Assembly: GCF_030272615.1 (NCBI RefSeq)
Contig: NC_081414.1
Location: 912,025,009 to 912,089,008 of the forward strand
DNA length: 64,000 nt
Source of the DNA: Cryptomeria japonica
Lineage: Eukaryota > Streptophyta > Pinopsida > Cupressales > Cupressaceae
Direction of reading: 5' to 3'
Shown here: positions 23,174 to 34,585 of the stretch, one piece after another
How the letters are laid out: each line of letters starts with the position of its first letter
Position numbering within the stretch: position 1 is the stretch's first letter
Notes under the pieces: model-generated
What the model was told of the DNA's origin: nothing
Database searches by the model: none
The model's input: only the letters and a program-made list of their open reading frames with translations
Position numbers and translations under genes: made by a program

Positions 23174-26100
23174 CTATGTGTAGAACCTGCAAAGGTGCAT
23201 GCTGTTGATAGGATCCTCCAAAGGTTCACCTTCTGTAGTTGAAAGCTGATATGCACGAGATCCATATGCTGCTGTAATAATGTAGGGACCAAGCCAGTTT
23301 GGTTCGAACTTGCCCTTCTTCTCTCTGTCTTGTTAATTTTTATGATTTTCTCTGAGAACTAAGTCACCTACCTCAAATGTGTGAGGTTTGACTTTGTGAT
23401 TGTAGCTGCGACTCATTCGTTGTTGGTAAGCCTTGAGATGATTAAAAGCAGTTTGTCTTCGTTCATCCAGTAGTTCCAGCTCTTGTAAGCGAGAGACCCT
23501 ATAGTCTTCATCACTGATGATGTTTTGCAAAGAGACCCATAAAGAGGGTAGCTCGACCTCAATAGGCAAGATAGCTTCAGCGCCATACACAAGTGAATAG
23601 GGTGTAGCTCCTGTAGGTGTGCAGACACTTGTGTAGTAGGCCCAAAGTGCAGGATTAAGTTGGATATGCCAATTACGACCAGCATCGTCGACTGTCTTCT
23701 TTAGGATTTTAAGGATTGTTTTGTTAGACGCCTCAGCTTGGCCATTACCTTGGGGCTAATATGGTGTGGAGAAATGATGGGAAATATGGAAGCGGTCACA
23801 AAGTTCACGAACATCCTGATTTTTGAAGGGACGCCCGTTATCAGTGATAATGGAAGCAGAAATACCGTATCGGCAAATGATATAGTTGAGGATGAATGTA
23901 GCAATTTGTTTTCCTGTGACTTGTGTGAGAGGCATGGCTTCAATCCATTTTGTAAAATACTCTATAGCAGTGATAATGAATTTATGACCATTGGAAGAAG
24001 GAGGGTAAATCTTGCCTATGAGATCGAGTCCCCATTGACAAAAGGGCCAAGGAGACGCAAGTGGTTGAAGTTTTTGTGCTGGCGCATGTATGAGATCTCC
24101 ATGAATTTGACATTGCTTACATTTCTTGACAAACTGATATGAGTCTTTCTCCATATTGGGCTAGTAATATCTAGTCCTGATGAGTTTCTTGGCCAAGGTA
24201 GGACCACTAGCATGTGGACCACATATCCCTGCATGCACTTCCCATAACGCAATCTGAGCTTCGTCGCTTTCTAAACATCTAAGAAGAGTGCCATCTAGAC
24301 CTCGCCGATATAGGATATCAGCTAAAATGACATATCAAGAGGATTGGCGAATGAAAGTGCGACGTTGGTTATTTGATAGATCAGGAGGTAAAGTATTGTC
24401 ACGTAGGTATGTGAAAATGGAACCATATAACTGGGATTCGGGACCGACAACACATAGCATCTCAGTAGGCATGATCTCATATGAAGGGACCAAAAGGTTA
24501 TCCACCAAGAACTCATAGCGGGTCTCGTGTGGAGGTAGATCGATCAGTGAAGCAATTGTAGCCATGGCATCTGCGGCGCGATTCTGCTCTCTTGGTATCT
24601 GCTCAAAGTCTATCTTTGTAAAGTGTTGTTTCAAGTCATCCACCATTTGTTTATAAGGCGTTAACTTTTCATATTTTGTTTGGTAATCATCAGTTGCTTG
24701 ACGGATGACAAGTTGGGAATCCCCAAAAATACGAAGTTCCTGGATCTTCCATTGAACTGCAATACGTAATCCTGTTGTTAATGCCTCATATTCCACTATA
24801 TTGTTAGTGCAAGGAAATGATAAGCGGTATGATTTTGGTATAGAATCCCCTTGAGGAGTTATAAAGAGGATGCCAGCTCCTGCCCCATGCTATGTGTATG
24901 AGCCGTCGAAGTACAGTTGCCATGGCTTTGTATGTGACATTGTTAAAATGGATTCATCTGGAAATTCTGAACTTAGAGGAACATCATCTATCATGGGAGC
25001 ATCTGCTAATTGATCTACGATGGCTTGTCCTTTTATTGCTTTTTTGTCTACATACTCGATGTCAAATTCACTCAGGATCATTACCCATTTGGCCAGTCGC
25101 CCAGTAAGTGTTGCCTTATTGAGAAGGTATTTCAATGGGTCTATTCTTGCAACTAACTTAGTCTTATGAGTAAGCATGTAATGTCGTAATTTCTGCCAAG
25201 AAAAGACCACGACGAGACATGCACGCTCAATTGGTGTGTAGTTTAGCTCGTATCCCACCAATGTGTGACTGATATAGTATACTGTTTTTTCTTTGCCCTC
25301 AGCAATTTGTTGTGCTAAGAGTGCCCCCAGTGCTGTTGGAGTAGCTGATATGTATAGTAACAGTGGTTGATTTGGAACTGGTGGCATCAGAACTGACAGA
25401 TTTAGAAGATAATCTTTGAGCGTCTGGAAAGCCTGTTGACAGCTATCATCCCATTTGAATTTGATGTTTTTATGTAGCAGGTGTTGAAAAGGGTTACACT
25501 TATCTGCCAGTTGGGCTATGAATCTTCGGATAGACTGGAGTCTGCCTTGTAAGGATCGAAGTTGACTGATATTTCTTGGTGGTTGCATTTCCAAGATGGC
25601 CTTAACTTTTGTTGAATCAGCTTCAATTCCTCTTTTGGATACAATGAATCCTAGGAGCTTCCCGAAGGTTACTCCAAAGACACATTTCTTGGGGTTTAAT
25701 CTTACTTTGTATTTTTCCAACCGATCAAAGACGACTGAAAGTATGTCCAAATGTGTATTTCTGTCTATTGATTTGCCCAAGAGGTCATCAACATAATCTT
25801 CCACGGTGACGTGCATGAGATCATGAAAGATAGTAGTCATGGCTCTTTGATATGTAGCACCTGCATTCTTTAGCCCAAAAGGCATGACATTCCAGCAGAA
25901 AGTTCCCCATGGACAAGTAAATGATGTTCTGTGTTGATCCTCGGGTGCGATCCTTATTTGATTATAACCAGAGAATCCATCCATTAATGATAACATTTCA
26001 TGACCTGCTGTGAGATCAACAATCAAGTCAATATTTGGTAATGGGAAGTCATCCTTTGGACAAGCTTTGTTGATGTCTCTGAAATCTGTGCAAATTTTGA

Positions 26101-26995
26101 TGCTGCGATCTGGTTTACTAACAGGTACCAAGTTGGAGATCCATTCAGGATAATCAATTGGGCGTATGAATCCGACATCGAGTAATTTCTCAAGTTCTGC
26201 TTTGATTAGTAATGCCACTTGTGGATGCATTTTTCTTAGTTTTTGTTTTACTGGTTTTGCCCCCGGTTTGACTGTCAAATGATGCATTACCAAATCCGGA
26301 TCCAATCTAGGCATATCAGCGTATGACCAGGCAAAGTTGATTTGTCGTTCTTTGAAGAAACTTATGAATTTTGACCTTTCGGACTCTGTCAGTGATTGAG
26401 CTAGGAATATGTTGTGTGGAACCTCTTCTGTACCAATGTTTGTTTTGATAGTCTCCTCTACCAACATGGATGACTTTTCCTCATATGAAGCTAGGAGAAT
26501 GTCGAGCCTTCCATCTTCGGGCACCTCAGAGAGGTTTTCGCCCTCAGATACGTCCTTTCTTTTTACTTTTTTGGGGTCAGATAGCGCCACAATGTGTTTT
26601 TCACCATAAGACCCTTGATTTGTTCTTATTTTCACATTTTTGCGACTGGAAGGTCCAACACCCTCACCAAAATATGCCACACTATTGAGTTCTATAGTGT
26701 ATTCTGCTTTATGGTCTCCAGGAGGAAGATCATCTCTTATGCCCAGATAGTCTATAAAAGCTTCATCGTTTTGGAATGTATCAAACTGTGCAGGTCCTTC
26801 ATGATCCCAGTCAATGAGTTGGTGGTGAACAAGGGGAAGGTTGTTAATGTCTTCGAAGTTAGCGGGGCTAAGAGTGAAGATGTGGTTATATTTGGGTATG
26901 TCAAGGTAATTATCGAGGTCATCGATGGCACTCTCCTCATCAGTCTCGATCACGAGCATCCAAATTATCATCACTAGTAGCGCATTCCGGGACAA
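23174..26995 (-). pseudogene. Element A pol: RT, RNase H, second RNase H, integrase
   Basis: One frame of 1,273 codons runs from 26995 to the stop at 23174. In order it contains reverse transcriptase (KPVKQKLRKMHP, LMDGFSGYNQI, the YVDD catalytic box), RNase H (YTPIERACLVVVF), a second archaeal-type RNase H beginning LYFDGSYT, then integrase with an HHCC finger (HAGICGPHAS ... CKQCQ) and a DDE core (GLDLIGK, TDNGRPF, GNGQAEASN). It ends in an integrase C-terminal domain (HKVKPHTFEVGDLVL). In-frame stops are TAG at 24887, TGA at 24335, TAG at 24161, TAG at 23756 and TAA at 23333; there is no frameshift. The ORF overlaps the end of gag-pro by 56 nt and is in the +1 frame. Confidence 0.92.
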
Positions 26996-29900
26996 GTGTT
27001 CTCATCCTATGTGATTTCAACCTAGAACCTTGAGACAAGTACTGTGTAGACTCCTCATGGGTTGTTTCTTGACCAACTCTGAATTTGTTATAAAACTCCT
27101 CTTCTTCTGTGGGTTCATCTGGCTCTTTGAATGTCTTGGTGAGCTCGTAGTCATTGGAAGACTTGTCGGAACCCCATTCCCATTTGTGGGAATATGTGGA
27201 GTAGCGATTCTCTTGTTGAATTTTGGAAGCTTTGATTTGTAAGGCTTCTTCTATCCTTTGGGTGTGGACCTTGGAAGTTAAGATACCAAGTCCTTTCGAG
27301 CGTTCCTTCTTGAGAGTCAGTTCAGGTTGTAAAGGTTCAATGATGCCTTCCTTTCGTAACCCCAGAGGGCTTTTTCCATCATACCCGAATTTTTGTAGAA
27401 TTTTGAAGCCTTTGCCATATTTCTCACATGGTAGATTGATGTGATCTTGTGTTTCCTCTTCATTGTCTCTGAAAAGCATTTGGTATAAATCTTCCTCTTC
27501 TAGTTCACCCCATCTTTGAAAGGTAGTAGGGTCCCATTTGAGCATCATGATGGAGATTTGTTTGTTAGGATGTGGTCTTCCATATTCTTTTGGGGAACTC
27601 ATGACTTGTCTTAAGTACATGGTCTGATTGAAAGTATATTCCCCCATGCCTTTGTCCTGAAACTTGCCTTTAAGCTCACCTTGTTTTGATGTCAAAGGTT
27701 TTAATGACTCAGGATCAATGTATGCCGAGGAAGGAACAGCCTCACGATTACTGGGAATGATGGTCTCAGTCTTTGATTTCAAGTTATTGCAATATATGAA
27801 TGGATTAGGATCACCATTAACTGTTACTTCCACTCCATTATGAGGAAACTTAATGCATTGGTGATATGTGGATGGGACTGCCCTCATTTCATGAATCCAA
27901 GGACGTCCTAGCAATATGTTATAAGTGAGATTTAAATCTAGGACTTGACAAACCACATCCTTTGTAACTGGCCCAACTCTGAGAGGTAAGGTGACTGTGC
28001 CCTTGGATGAACGCTCTTCGTCATCATATGCCTTAATGGTGATCTTGTTTGTAGAATTCACAGCTTTATCAGAATATCCCAATTGTGTGATAGTGCTTAA
28101 TGTGCAAATGTTTAGACCTGCTCCTCCATCTATCAGGACTCTTTTTATTCGATGTTTGTGTATGAAGGCTTCAATGTGTAGTGGTGCATTATGTGGCTGA
28201 CTTACGGAGGCATCATCAGCTTCTGTGAAAGTAAGTGAATGTGGAATGGAAAGGTATCCCACCATGGCTTGAAACTGGTCCACGTTTAGATCAGTAGGGA
28301 TGACAGTATCTCTCAAGGTTTTGTCAAGAATGGCTTTATGAGCAGGGGATATGCGTAGGAGCTCAAGGATCGAGATGAGCGCAGGTGTCTTCCCTAATTG
28401 CTCTACAAGGTCATACTCAGGTTTGGTTGACGAGGCAACAGTGTTTTTAGTTGGAGTACCTTGCAAAGTGAATTTGCCTCGACGGGTTGTAACATGACAT
28501 TCAGAGGTAGGTTCGGAAGAAGATCCAACACCTTTTAGGACAATCTTGGGTCTCTGGGTAGAATTCTCAGACGTTTTGTCCTTGATGATAATGGTAGAGA
28601 TGTAATTGTCCATTGAAATGTGATTGATAGTTGAATCATAGTTGTAGGATGCTCTGGTATAATTGGTTTGATCCTCTGTGGCTTTAGCTTTTCCCTTGTC
28701 ATGTTTTGGGAATGGTTCCTTAAACATCTCATGTTCTTGATTGGAGGAATGTCCCTCAATCTCAATGTCACCTCTATCAATGAGATCTTGTATGATGTTC
28801 TTCAGTCGATGACAATTTCCTGTCTCATGACCCTTGCTCTTATGAAATTCACAATATTCATCATCATTCCACCAATTTGGTTTGACCTTTGGTTCATATG
28901 GAGGAAAATCTGGAACTATGATTACCTTGTTTGCCACTAGCTTCTTGAAGACTAACTCAAGTGGTTCTCCCAATGGAGTGTACTTCCTTCGTGATCTGGA
29001 AGTTGTTTGAGTATTCACTTGATTGTTTGTAGAACTTGATCCTGAAAAGATGACTTTGGGTCGCACTATGTTGGCATCAACAACACCATCATTGACTGTG
29101 TTCTTGTTTTTATTCCAAAATCTTGGCTTGTCTTTTCCTTTAAAGTCATATTTGTTTTCCTTGAATATCTTAATGACTCCTTGTTCAATTAGGACCTTTT
29201 CTGTCGCTAAGCCTTTTTCAATAACGTCCTTGAAGGTGGACAAACAAGCTTTTCTTAGATCATAGCCAATGTCTTTGTTAACATTCTGGATGAACATTTC
29301 TACCATTTGTTTTTGTGGAATTTCACAAGAGCATCTGCTGGCTAGATTTCTCCATCTTTGTAAGAATGATGCAAAAGATTCTCCCTCTTTTTGCTTGGTG
29401 TTGCACAAAGTAGTGACTGATATGTTTGTCTCTATGTTGTAGGAGAAATGTTGGATAAATGCCTCTGCTAGATCACCCCATAACTTAATACCAGGTGGGA
29501 GTTGGGAGAACCATTCCATAGCTTGATCACCTAAGCTTTGTGGGAATAATCTCATCAAATATGTCTCTTCTGTTGCTACCTCAATGCAAGTTGTGAAAAA
29601 TTGTCTTATGTGTGCCTTAGGATCCCCTTTTCCTCTATACTTATCAAATTTAGGCGTCACAAAATGTGTAGGAAAAGGAGGCATTGGAATGCTCTTGTCA
29701 AATGGATAAGGACATATGTCTCTCATTGTATATGTTGGCTTCGGTGTATTTATGTCCTCCATTTTCTTTTGTAAGTCCCTGATTTGTTGCTCCAAATTAC
29801 TCTTAGGTGGAGATCGACTTCTTGGACTATATCCTATGTTTGAGGTACCCATTGGAGGAGGAGCATGTTGCATATATGGATGATATTGATCATACACATG

Positions 29901-30698
29901 TTCATATGGAGGAGGTCTGTAATGATGCTGCATATATGGACCACTTGGTATAGATTCATGTTGAGGAACACCATATCTATTTTGTGCATGTATACCATAC
30001 TCTACAGGCATGTCATGTTCTATTGTATTGCCCCCAAATTTGACACGGGGTTTCCTTATGTCCAAATTTTGAGCATGCCTTGGAATATCCCATTGCTTTG
30101 GTGGTTGATCTTTAGCATTGATATGTGATTGAGCATATTTTTCTCCATAAGACTTCCATAATGGTCTACGAAGGTGAGTATCATATGTTTGACCATGTGT
30201 ATGTGGGACCTCTGGTTTTTGAAGCAAAGCTGATGGTGATTCAGGTACCATATGTGGTCCTCTATTTCCTCCACTATTAGGTCTCCTTTGATCCATGTTG
30301 GAGTGATGTTGTTGCAAAGGTTGATTTTCCATTATTTGAGACATGTCAAAATCATGAGGTATCTTGGCTCCACTTTGTGCCATCATTTGTAAAAAGTATT
30401 GTCTATCCCTCCTCATTATTTCCTCGACCAATCGATTGAAATGGGGGTTCATAATGGATTCTTCCACATCTGCTAAATGTACTGAAAAGTTGTCCATATT
30501 GTCATTATGTGTAGCATTGTTGTTTATAGTGTCCATGTTCTCAACATTTGGAATGTTTCTATAGGCATCCATGTCAGGTAATGTAGTATGATCGGAATTG
30601 AAAAAGACCTAATTGTCATACTCATAAGAACTCATGTTTGCAAACTCTTGAGCCTCTTTAGTTTCTCTCCTAGATTTTTGAAGACGGGTTTCAACCAT
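26940..30698 (-). pseudogene. Element A gag-protease polyprotein with G-patch
   Basis: I place the start at the ATG at 30698 (MVETRLQKSRRE), because element B keeps the same start (42618). An in-frame TAG at 30609-30611 then leaves 1,210 uninterrupted codons from an ATG at 30572. Counted from 30572, the retrotransposon gag domain is near residues 300-420 (FDKYRGKGDPKAHIRQF). A zinc-knuckle-like CEFHKSKGHETGNC follows near 570, and an aspartic protease near 810 (VLIDGGAGLN, with DGG in place of the usual DTG/DSG; LLGRPW follows). Near 1050-1100 is a G-patch-like segment (FGYDGKSPLGLRKEG ... SKGLGI). It makes the particle shell and processes the polyprotein. The upstream stop may disable this copy, unless translation starts at 30572. 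Confidence 0.9.
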
Positions 30699-31189
30699 GA
30701 ACTAGGTATTGACCAAGATGTGTGAGACTAGATGAAAATGGAAAAAGTATGGAAGACCAAGAGTTGGATGAAATGTAAATGAATCTGAAGTGTACTTGCA
30801 ATGTCCAAAGTGTAAGACCAAGTATGTATGTAGTAGAGTAGGTGTGACTTCCAAAGAGAGGATAGTTTCCCTTGATGAGGTAAGTTGACCTTGACTCTAA
30901 GTAGGACCAAATGAGACCCAAAGGTAAGAAACCTTGATGAGGGACCACTTAGCAAAGTGTTGTTGTATGTAGTGTGTTGACAAAGTATGATGAGGACAAG
31001 CAAGTGACTTTTTGACTCAACTTTAGACAAGTGTGAATGTAAAGTGAGATGTGAAGCAATGATGGACTATGTGAGACCCAAGGACAGGTTGAATGCTAGA
31101 TGAAACCCTGGAGAAATGACCTAGGAAGCTCAAGAATTCTGAAACTGACTGTGTTTGTTTGCTGGACTATAACAGTTTTTCAATTCTGG

Positions 31190-31400
31190 ACACAGACGCG
31201 CCTGTATACTTCACAGACGCGGTTTCCTGACGCAAATGCGGCTCTGTTTAACACAGATGCGTTTCTGAGATTTTTTTTTGCAAAGTGTAATGTTGACTGT
31301 TGGAACACAGAGGCGATTCTGCCCTTCACAAACGCGGCTAGACGACACAGACGCTATTATACCCGACACAGACGCGGCTCTGCAAATTTTGTGCAATTTT
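31190..31400 (-). repeat. Array of about 8 CGCGTCTGTG-type units in the gag leader
   Basis: Eight copies of CACAGACGCGGCTCTG-like sequence are seen on the plus strand; read on the minus strand (the gag RNA) they match the CGCGTCTGTG array in the antisense-gene intron. Many units have weak dyad symmetry, CACAG...CTGTG. In B only about two degenerate copies remain (about 43113-43150). Confidence 0.85.
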
Positions 31401-31639
31401 TTCCAATCTGTGAAGTTGTTTTGTTGTGACCAAATCTGACTATTTGACTGTTTTTTTTTTTTTTGACAAGAGGACATAGTGTAGATGAAGACCCAATGTT
31501 TGCAAGTGTCTAGACTCAAAATGACTCCAAGAAAAGTGTGTTGTTTGATGTAAAAATGTTTTGCATACACTTGAAGACACAAAAGACACAATGTTTTGCT
31601 GTTTGGTCTTGAATGTTTTGAATGTTTAACATAAGTCAA

Positions 31640-32220
31640 GCACAATTCTTATGGCTGGCCAAGACAATAGTTGATGATCTCACATGGGGTTTTACCCCCG
31701 AGGCTACGCTATTCAGAGCGGATACTTAGATGCTTGACCTCACTGGCTCCACCCTCGACACTCACTTCTCGGGTCAGCCAAGCATCAGTCCCCATGAAAA
31801 CTCCCCGTGGCGAACTTTGTATCTCTACTAAGAACCGTATGTGTGTGGGCTGCTACCAGAGGTCCGACCTCTTGCCTCAACAACTAGAAGGATTTTGGCT
31901 TCTAAAATAAAAAGGTGCTAGTAAGGGCATCCGCTCGTGTGGCCATACATGGGGCACTTTTAGCTCTGTAAATACAGAAGGCTCCCAGCCGGTAGGGGTT
32001 ACGCCCTACAACTGATCAAATAAATTTGATCAAACGGGTTTATGGGGAGACATAGTGTCGGTATGAACTAATCAGCACACGTTATTCATAGTTTTCACCA
32101 TGAATACATTTTTTTTATAGTGGTTCGGAAGAGGTGGGTTTTCCTCGCTACCACTTGGGTTGTTCTCTTCTCACTAGTAGTCCTAATGACCACATGGGAA
32201 GACAGGCCCTCTAAAGATTA
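31640..32220 (-). promoter_or_regulatory. Leader block conserved between elements A and B
   Basis: This stretch matches 43398-43950 of element B much better than its surroundings, yet has no ORF shared by both. It contains several short inverted repeats kept or nearly kept in both: TTTGATC around TGATCAAATAAATTTGATCA, CTGTAAATACAG, GTAGGG/CCCTAC, and AGAGGTC/GACCTCT. This is what a packaging, dimerisation or translation-control region might look like. The function is inference. Confidence 0.6.
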
Positions 32221-32589
32221 AACAAAAAGAGCCTATTTCTCAAGACACAAAAGACAATGATTCAATTTTAATGCACCAATGGAAGTGTTTGCTAGTCTAT
32301 GAAAATAAGGCACACAATAAAAATCCAAAAACCCTTGCCAATGACCTACAACAAAGAGTTGTTAGTAGTTTGGATTGTTTCAAATAATCACCCCTTCTTG
32401 CAAGCACACAAGTTAGGTAAATTTTAAACCCAAAAGACTTTGTGAAAATAGGGGCCTTCAACCAAACAATTTAGCCTTCAAGACAAGCTGCACCAATTTT
32501 GTTAGCTAGATCTGAAAATGTTAGCTCAAAATAAACCAGATCTGAAACCCTAAATGCAAAATCCAAAAAATTGAATCAATGAAAACCCA

Positions 32590-32900
32590 AAATTTGAAAC
32601 GGGCGAGCACAGACGCGGTTACCCTCAACACAGACGTGACTGGGTGATACAGACGCGGTTCTGTGAGACATAGACGTGGCTACAGAACACAAACGCGTCT
32701 TCCGGACACAGATGCGGCCAAAACTAGCGCAGACATGACTTTACAACACAGACGCGTTTTCCTGAAACCTGCAAAATAAAATATTTCCAAAACACAGATG
32801 CGGATCCAGATGTCGTAGACGCGCCAGAAAATAAAAAATGCGATCCGAAAGTACGCAGACACGGAAATAACAAAATGCTGCCGAAAACGTCGGATCTGCA
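32590..32900 (-). repeat. Array of about 11 CGCGTCTGTG-type units in the gag leader
   Basis: About eleven degenerate CACAGACGCGGTT-like copies occur at irregular spacing of 20-35 bp, in the same orientation as the 31190-31400 array. They end about 70 bp from the primer-binding site. The absence of large tandem units suggests an old, diversified array. Confidence 0.85.
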
Positions 32901-32952
32901 ACTTCAAAATACAAAATCTGCAACAAGGATGTTAAATGCAAAAGGGACAAGG

Positions 32953-32970
32953 GTCCCACCGGGCGTGCCA
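32953..32970 (-). other. Primer-binding site of element A
   Basis: On the minus strand TGGCACGCCCGGTGGGA begins 3 nt after the 5' LTR, with the TGG that pairs with a tRNA 3' CCA end. Element B has the same site with one change (45227-45242). The tRNA was not identified. Confidence 0.8.
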
Positions 32971-32973
32971 AAA

Positions 32974-33756
32974 TGTATATGGTGAAAATGGATAACAATA
33001 ATAATGATATTGAAAGGCTAAATGAATCCAACCACAAAACCCTAGCCTAACCATCAACAAAGATCCACCATAACATATGAAGATTACCTAAGACAATGCA
33101 AATCAAATGAAATCACAAAGATTATACCATCACATGTCCAATAGGGTTTGAATCTCCATTCTTCCTATCTCCATTGATCTTGCTTGATATATTTGCTCTC
33201 AGATTTTATGTGCACAAGAGCTCAACAAAGAATGGAATGTGGTTGCAAGTAGGATCGTAGTGTAGTCAAGTGCATAAAAGATTATTAGAATGCATAGAAT
33301 GATTAGGGTTTGATAATGAAGGAAGCATCTCCTTATATAGAAGACACTATATGAAATGGAGGGATAAGATTGAGAGGTGTAAAAGGAGGTTGGCTATGAT
33401 TAGAGGGTAGGTTAAAGAAATAATAAAATAATGAAAGGGGTGGGTAGTGTATGAATTAAGAGATGAATGACATGTGTCATGGGTAGAAAAGGTTAATGAC
33501 TTAATTAAATAAATAAAGATTTATTTAATTAATAGAGGAAGTGGGATCAATTAAATAAATAAAATATTTATTTAATTTAGGAAAAGGATAATTTAAATAA
33601 ATAAATGTATTTTTTAAATGAGAAATAAGGCTAGAAGAGGATAAATGAATTAATTAAATAAATAAAGATTTATTTAATTAATAGAAGAATTAGGCTTAGA
33701 TAATTAAATAAATAAAATATTTATTTAATTAGACTGGACAATTTTAGGTGTCTACA
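32974..33756 (-). repeat. 5' LTR of element A
   Basis: Nearly identical to 17511-18294. The TATA box CTATATAAGG lies at 33331-33340 and should drive the genomic RNA leftwards. Confidence 0.95.
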
Positions 33757-33761
33757 CCTTT
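33757..33761. repeat. Target site duplication of element A (right)
   Basis: CCTTT, identical to 17506-17510. Confidence 0.95.
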
Positions 33762-34183
33762 AACGTGGTAAAAGACTCTAATCAAGTCTATAAATTGTAA
33801 AGCCTCTAACCAGGTGCAACATTTAGTTTAAGTGTTGTGAAATCCTTTAGCAAGGTAGATCTAACAGATCTTGATACTCCTAACAAGGTAAGCTATTAGA
33901 AATAGCTAAACATGTAGCTCTAACCGAGCACTCTTTATTATTGCAGTAGTGAAGTTGTGGGTGTCATCCCCACCGTAGTTTTTCTCTCTAACCAAGAGTT
34001 TTTGCGTAACAAAAATATATGTGTTATGGAGTGAATCATGTATGATTGTTATCTATTTGTCTTAGCTTTATAGTATGTTACTGCACTATTCGGTTTATGC
34101 ATAACAGTAAAGTTATTATTGAAGAAAAGTTTTGGAGTACTGATTCACCCCTCCCCTCTTAATACATTAGCTTTCCATATTGG

Positions 34184-34585
34184 GTTGTCCCTCCTAAACA
34201 TGTAGAAGTCCCTCAATCGGAGCTTTATAATGGAAAAGGTGATCCCTTGACTCATGTTAAAACATTTCAAACTTTGTGAAGTGATTTTATTCATGACCAA
34301 AGATTGTTGGCTAAATTATTTACTAGAATGCTTAGGGATAAAGCTTTGCAATGGTATTGTTCTTTGTTTCCTTATTCTATTACTTCTTTTCAACAATTGG
34401 CCAATGTTTTCATTCAACAATTTCATAATAATATTGGTCCTAAGATTACTTTGACTGATTTGATGCATTGTAAGCAAGGTGTTAAAGAAAAAGTGACTGA
34501 TTTTATTGGTAGATATAAGCATCTATATTCACAAATTGCTTTTCCTACACCTAATCAAGATATTCAAAGAAATTTCATTTATAAT
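34184..34585 (+). pseudogene. Element C gag, segment 2 (gag domain)
   Basis: The frame continues from segment 1 through YNGKGDPLTHVKTF, an in-frame TGA at the position of a Cys or Trp codon, then LRDKALQWYCSLFPYSI and FIQQFHNNI, a clear Ty3/Gypsy retrotransposon gag domain. It stops at IQRNFIYN, where element B is inserted, and resumes at 46044 with QKDIRDILLFSEF. No frameshift is needed across the insertion. Confidence 0.85.
34581..34585. repeat. Target site duplication of element B (left)
   Basis: ATAAT precedes the left LTR of B and is repeated at 46044-46048. It lies in the gag domain of element C. Confidence 0.95.

Larger units (their letters stand above)
30699..32952 (-). promoter_or_regulatory. 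Long gag leader of element A
   Basis: These 2.25 kb between the primer-binding site and gag have no convincing ORF. On the minus strand, in transcript order, they hold a repeat array (32590-32900), a structured block shared with element B (31640-32220), a second repeat array (31190-31400) and an AT-balanced stretch before gag. A leader this long usually carries packaging and dimerisation signals. Confidence 0.7.
17511..33756 (-). mobile_element. Element A: complete 16.2-kb Tat-like Ty3/Gypsy retrotransposon
   Basis: It has two LTRs of 784 and 783 bp, a CCTTT target duplication, a primer-binding site, a polypurine tract, gag-protease, and RT-RNase H-second RNase H-integrase, all read on the minus strand. 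The archaeal-type second RNase H after RT-RNase H and the absence of a chromodomain are the marks of the Tat group. Its great length comes from a 2.3-kb leader and a 5-kb 3' region holding an oppositely oriented plant-mobile-domain gene. I counted about 16 differences between the LTRs, roughly 98% identity, so insertion was fairly recent. Coding frames carry about ten stops, so this copy is not autonomous as it stands. Confidence 0.95.
16801..34177 (+). mobile_element. Copia-type LTR (D) inserted in C gag and split by element A
   Basis: Without element A, D is 710 bp (16801-17510) plus 416 bp (33762-34177). It starts TGTTACTACT and ends CTTTCCA. The right part has the usual 3' end of plant Copia LTRs: a 'caccgtag...tctaaccaagag' block and a C-rich 'ttcacccctcccctctt' shortly before the end. 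No internal coding region remains, so it is an LTR only. The 5-bp flanks (TAAAT and TATTG) do not match. Instead a 19-bp word of C gag with one mismatch lies on both sides (16781-16799 and 34180-34198). Confidence 0.6.

Noticed and set aside
29865-30564. Plus-strand ORFs opposite gag-protease
   Set aside because: Low-complexity antisense shadows of a well supported gag frame.
17380-33037. Minus-strand ORFs at 17380-17574 and 32741-33037 sharing MWLDSFSLSIS
   Set aside because: Both start inside the LTRs of element A; the shared part is LTR sequence running into different flanks.
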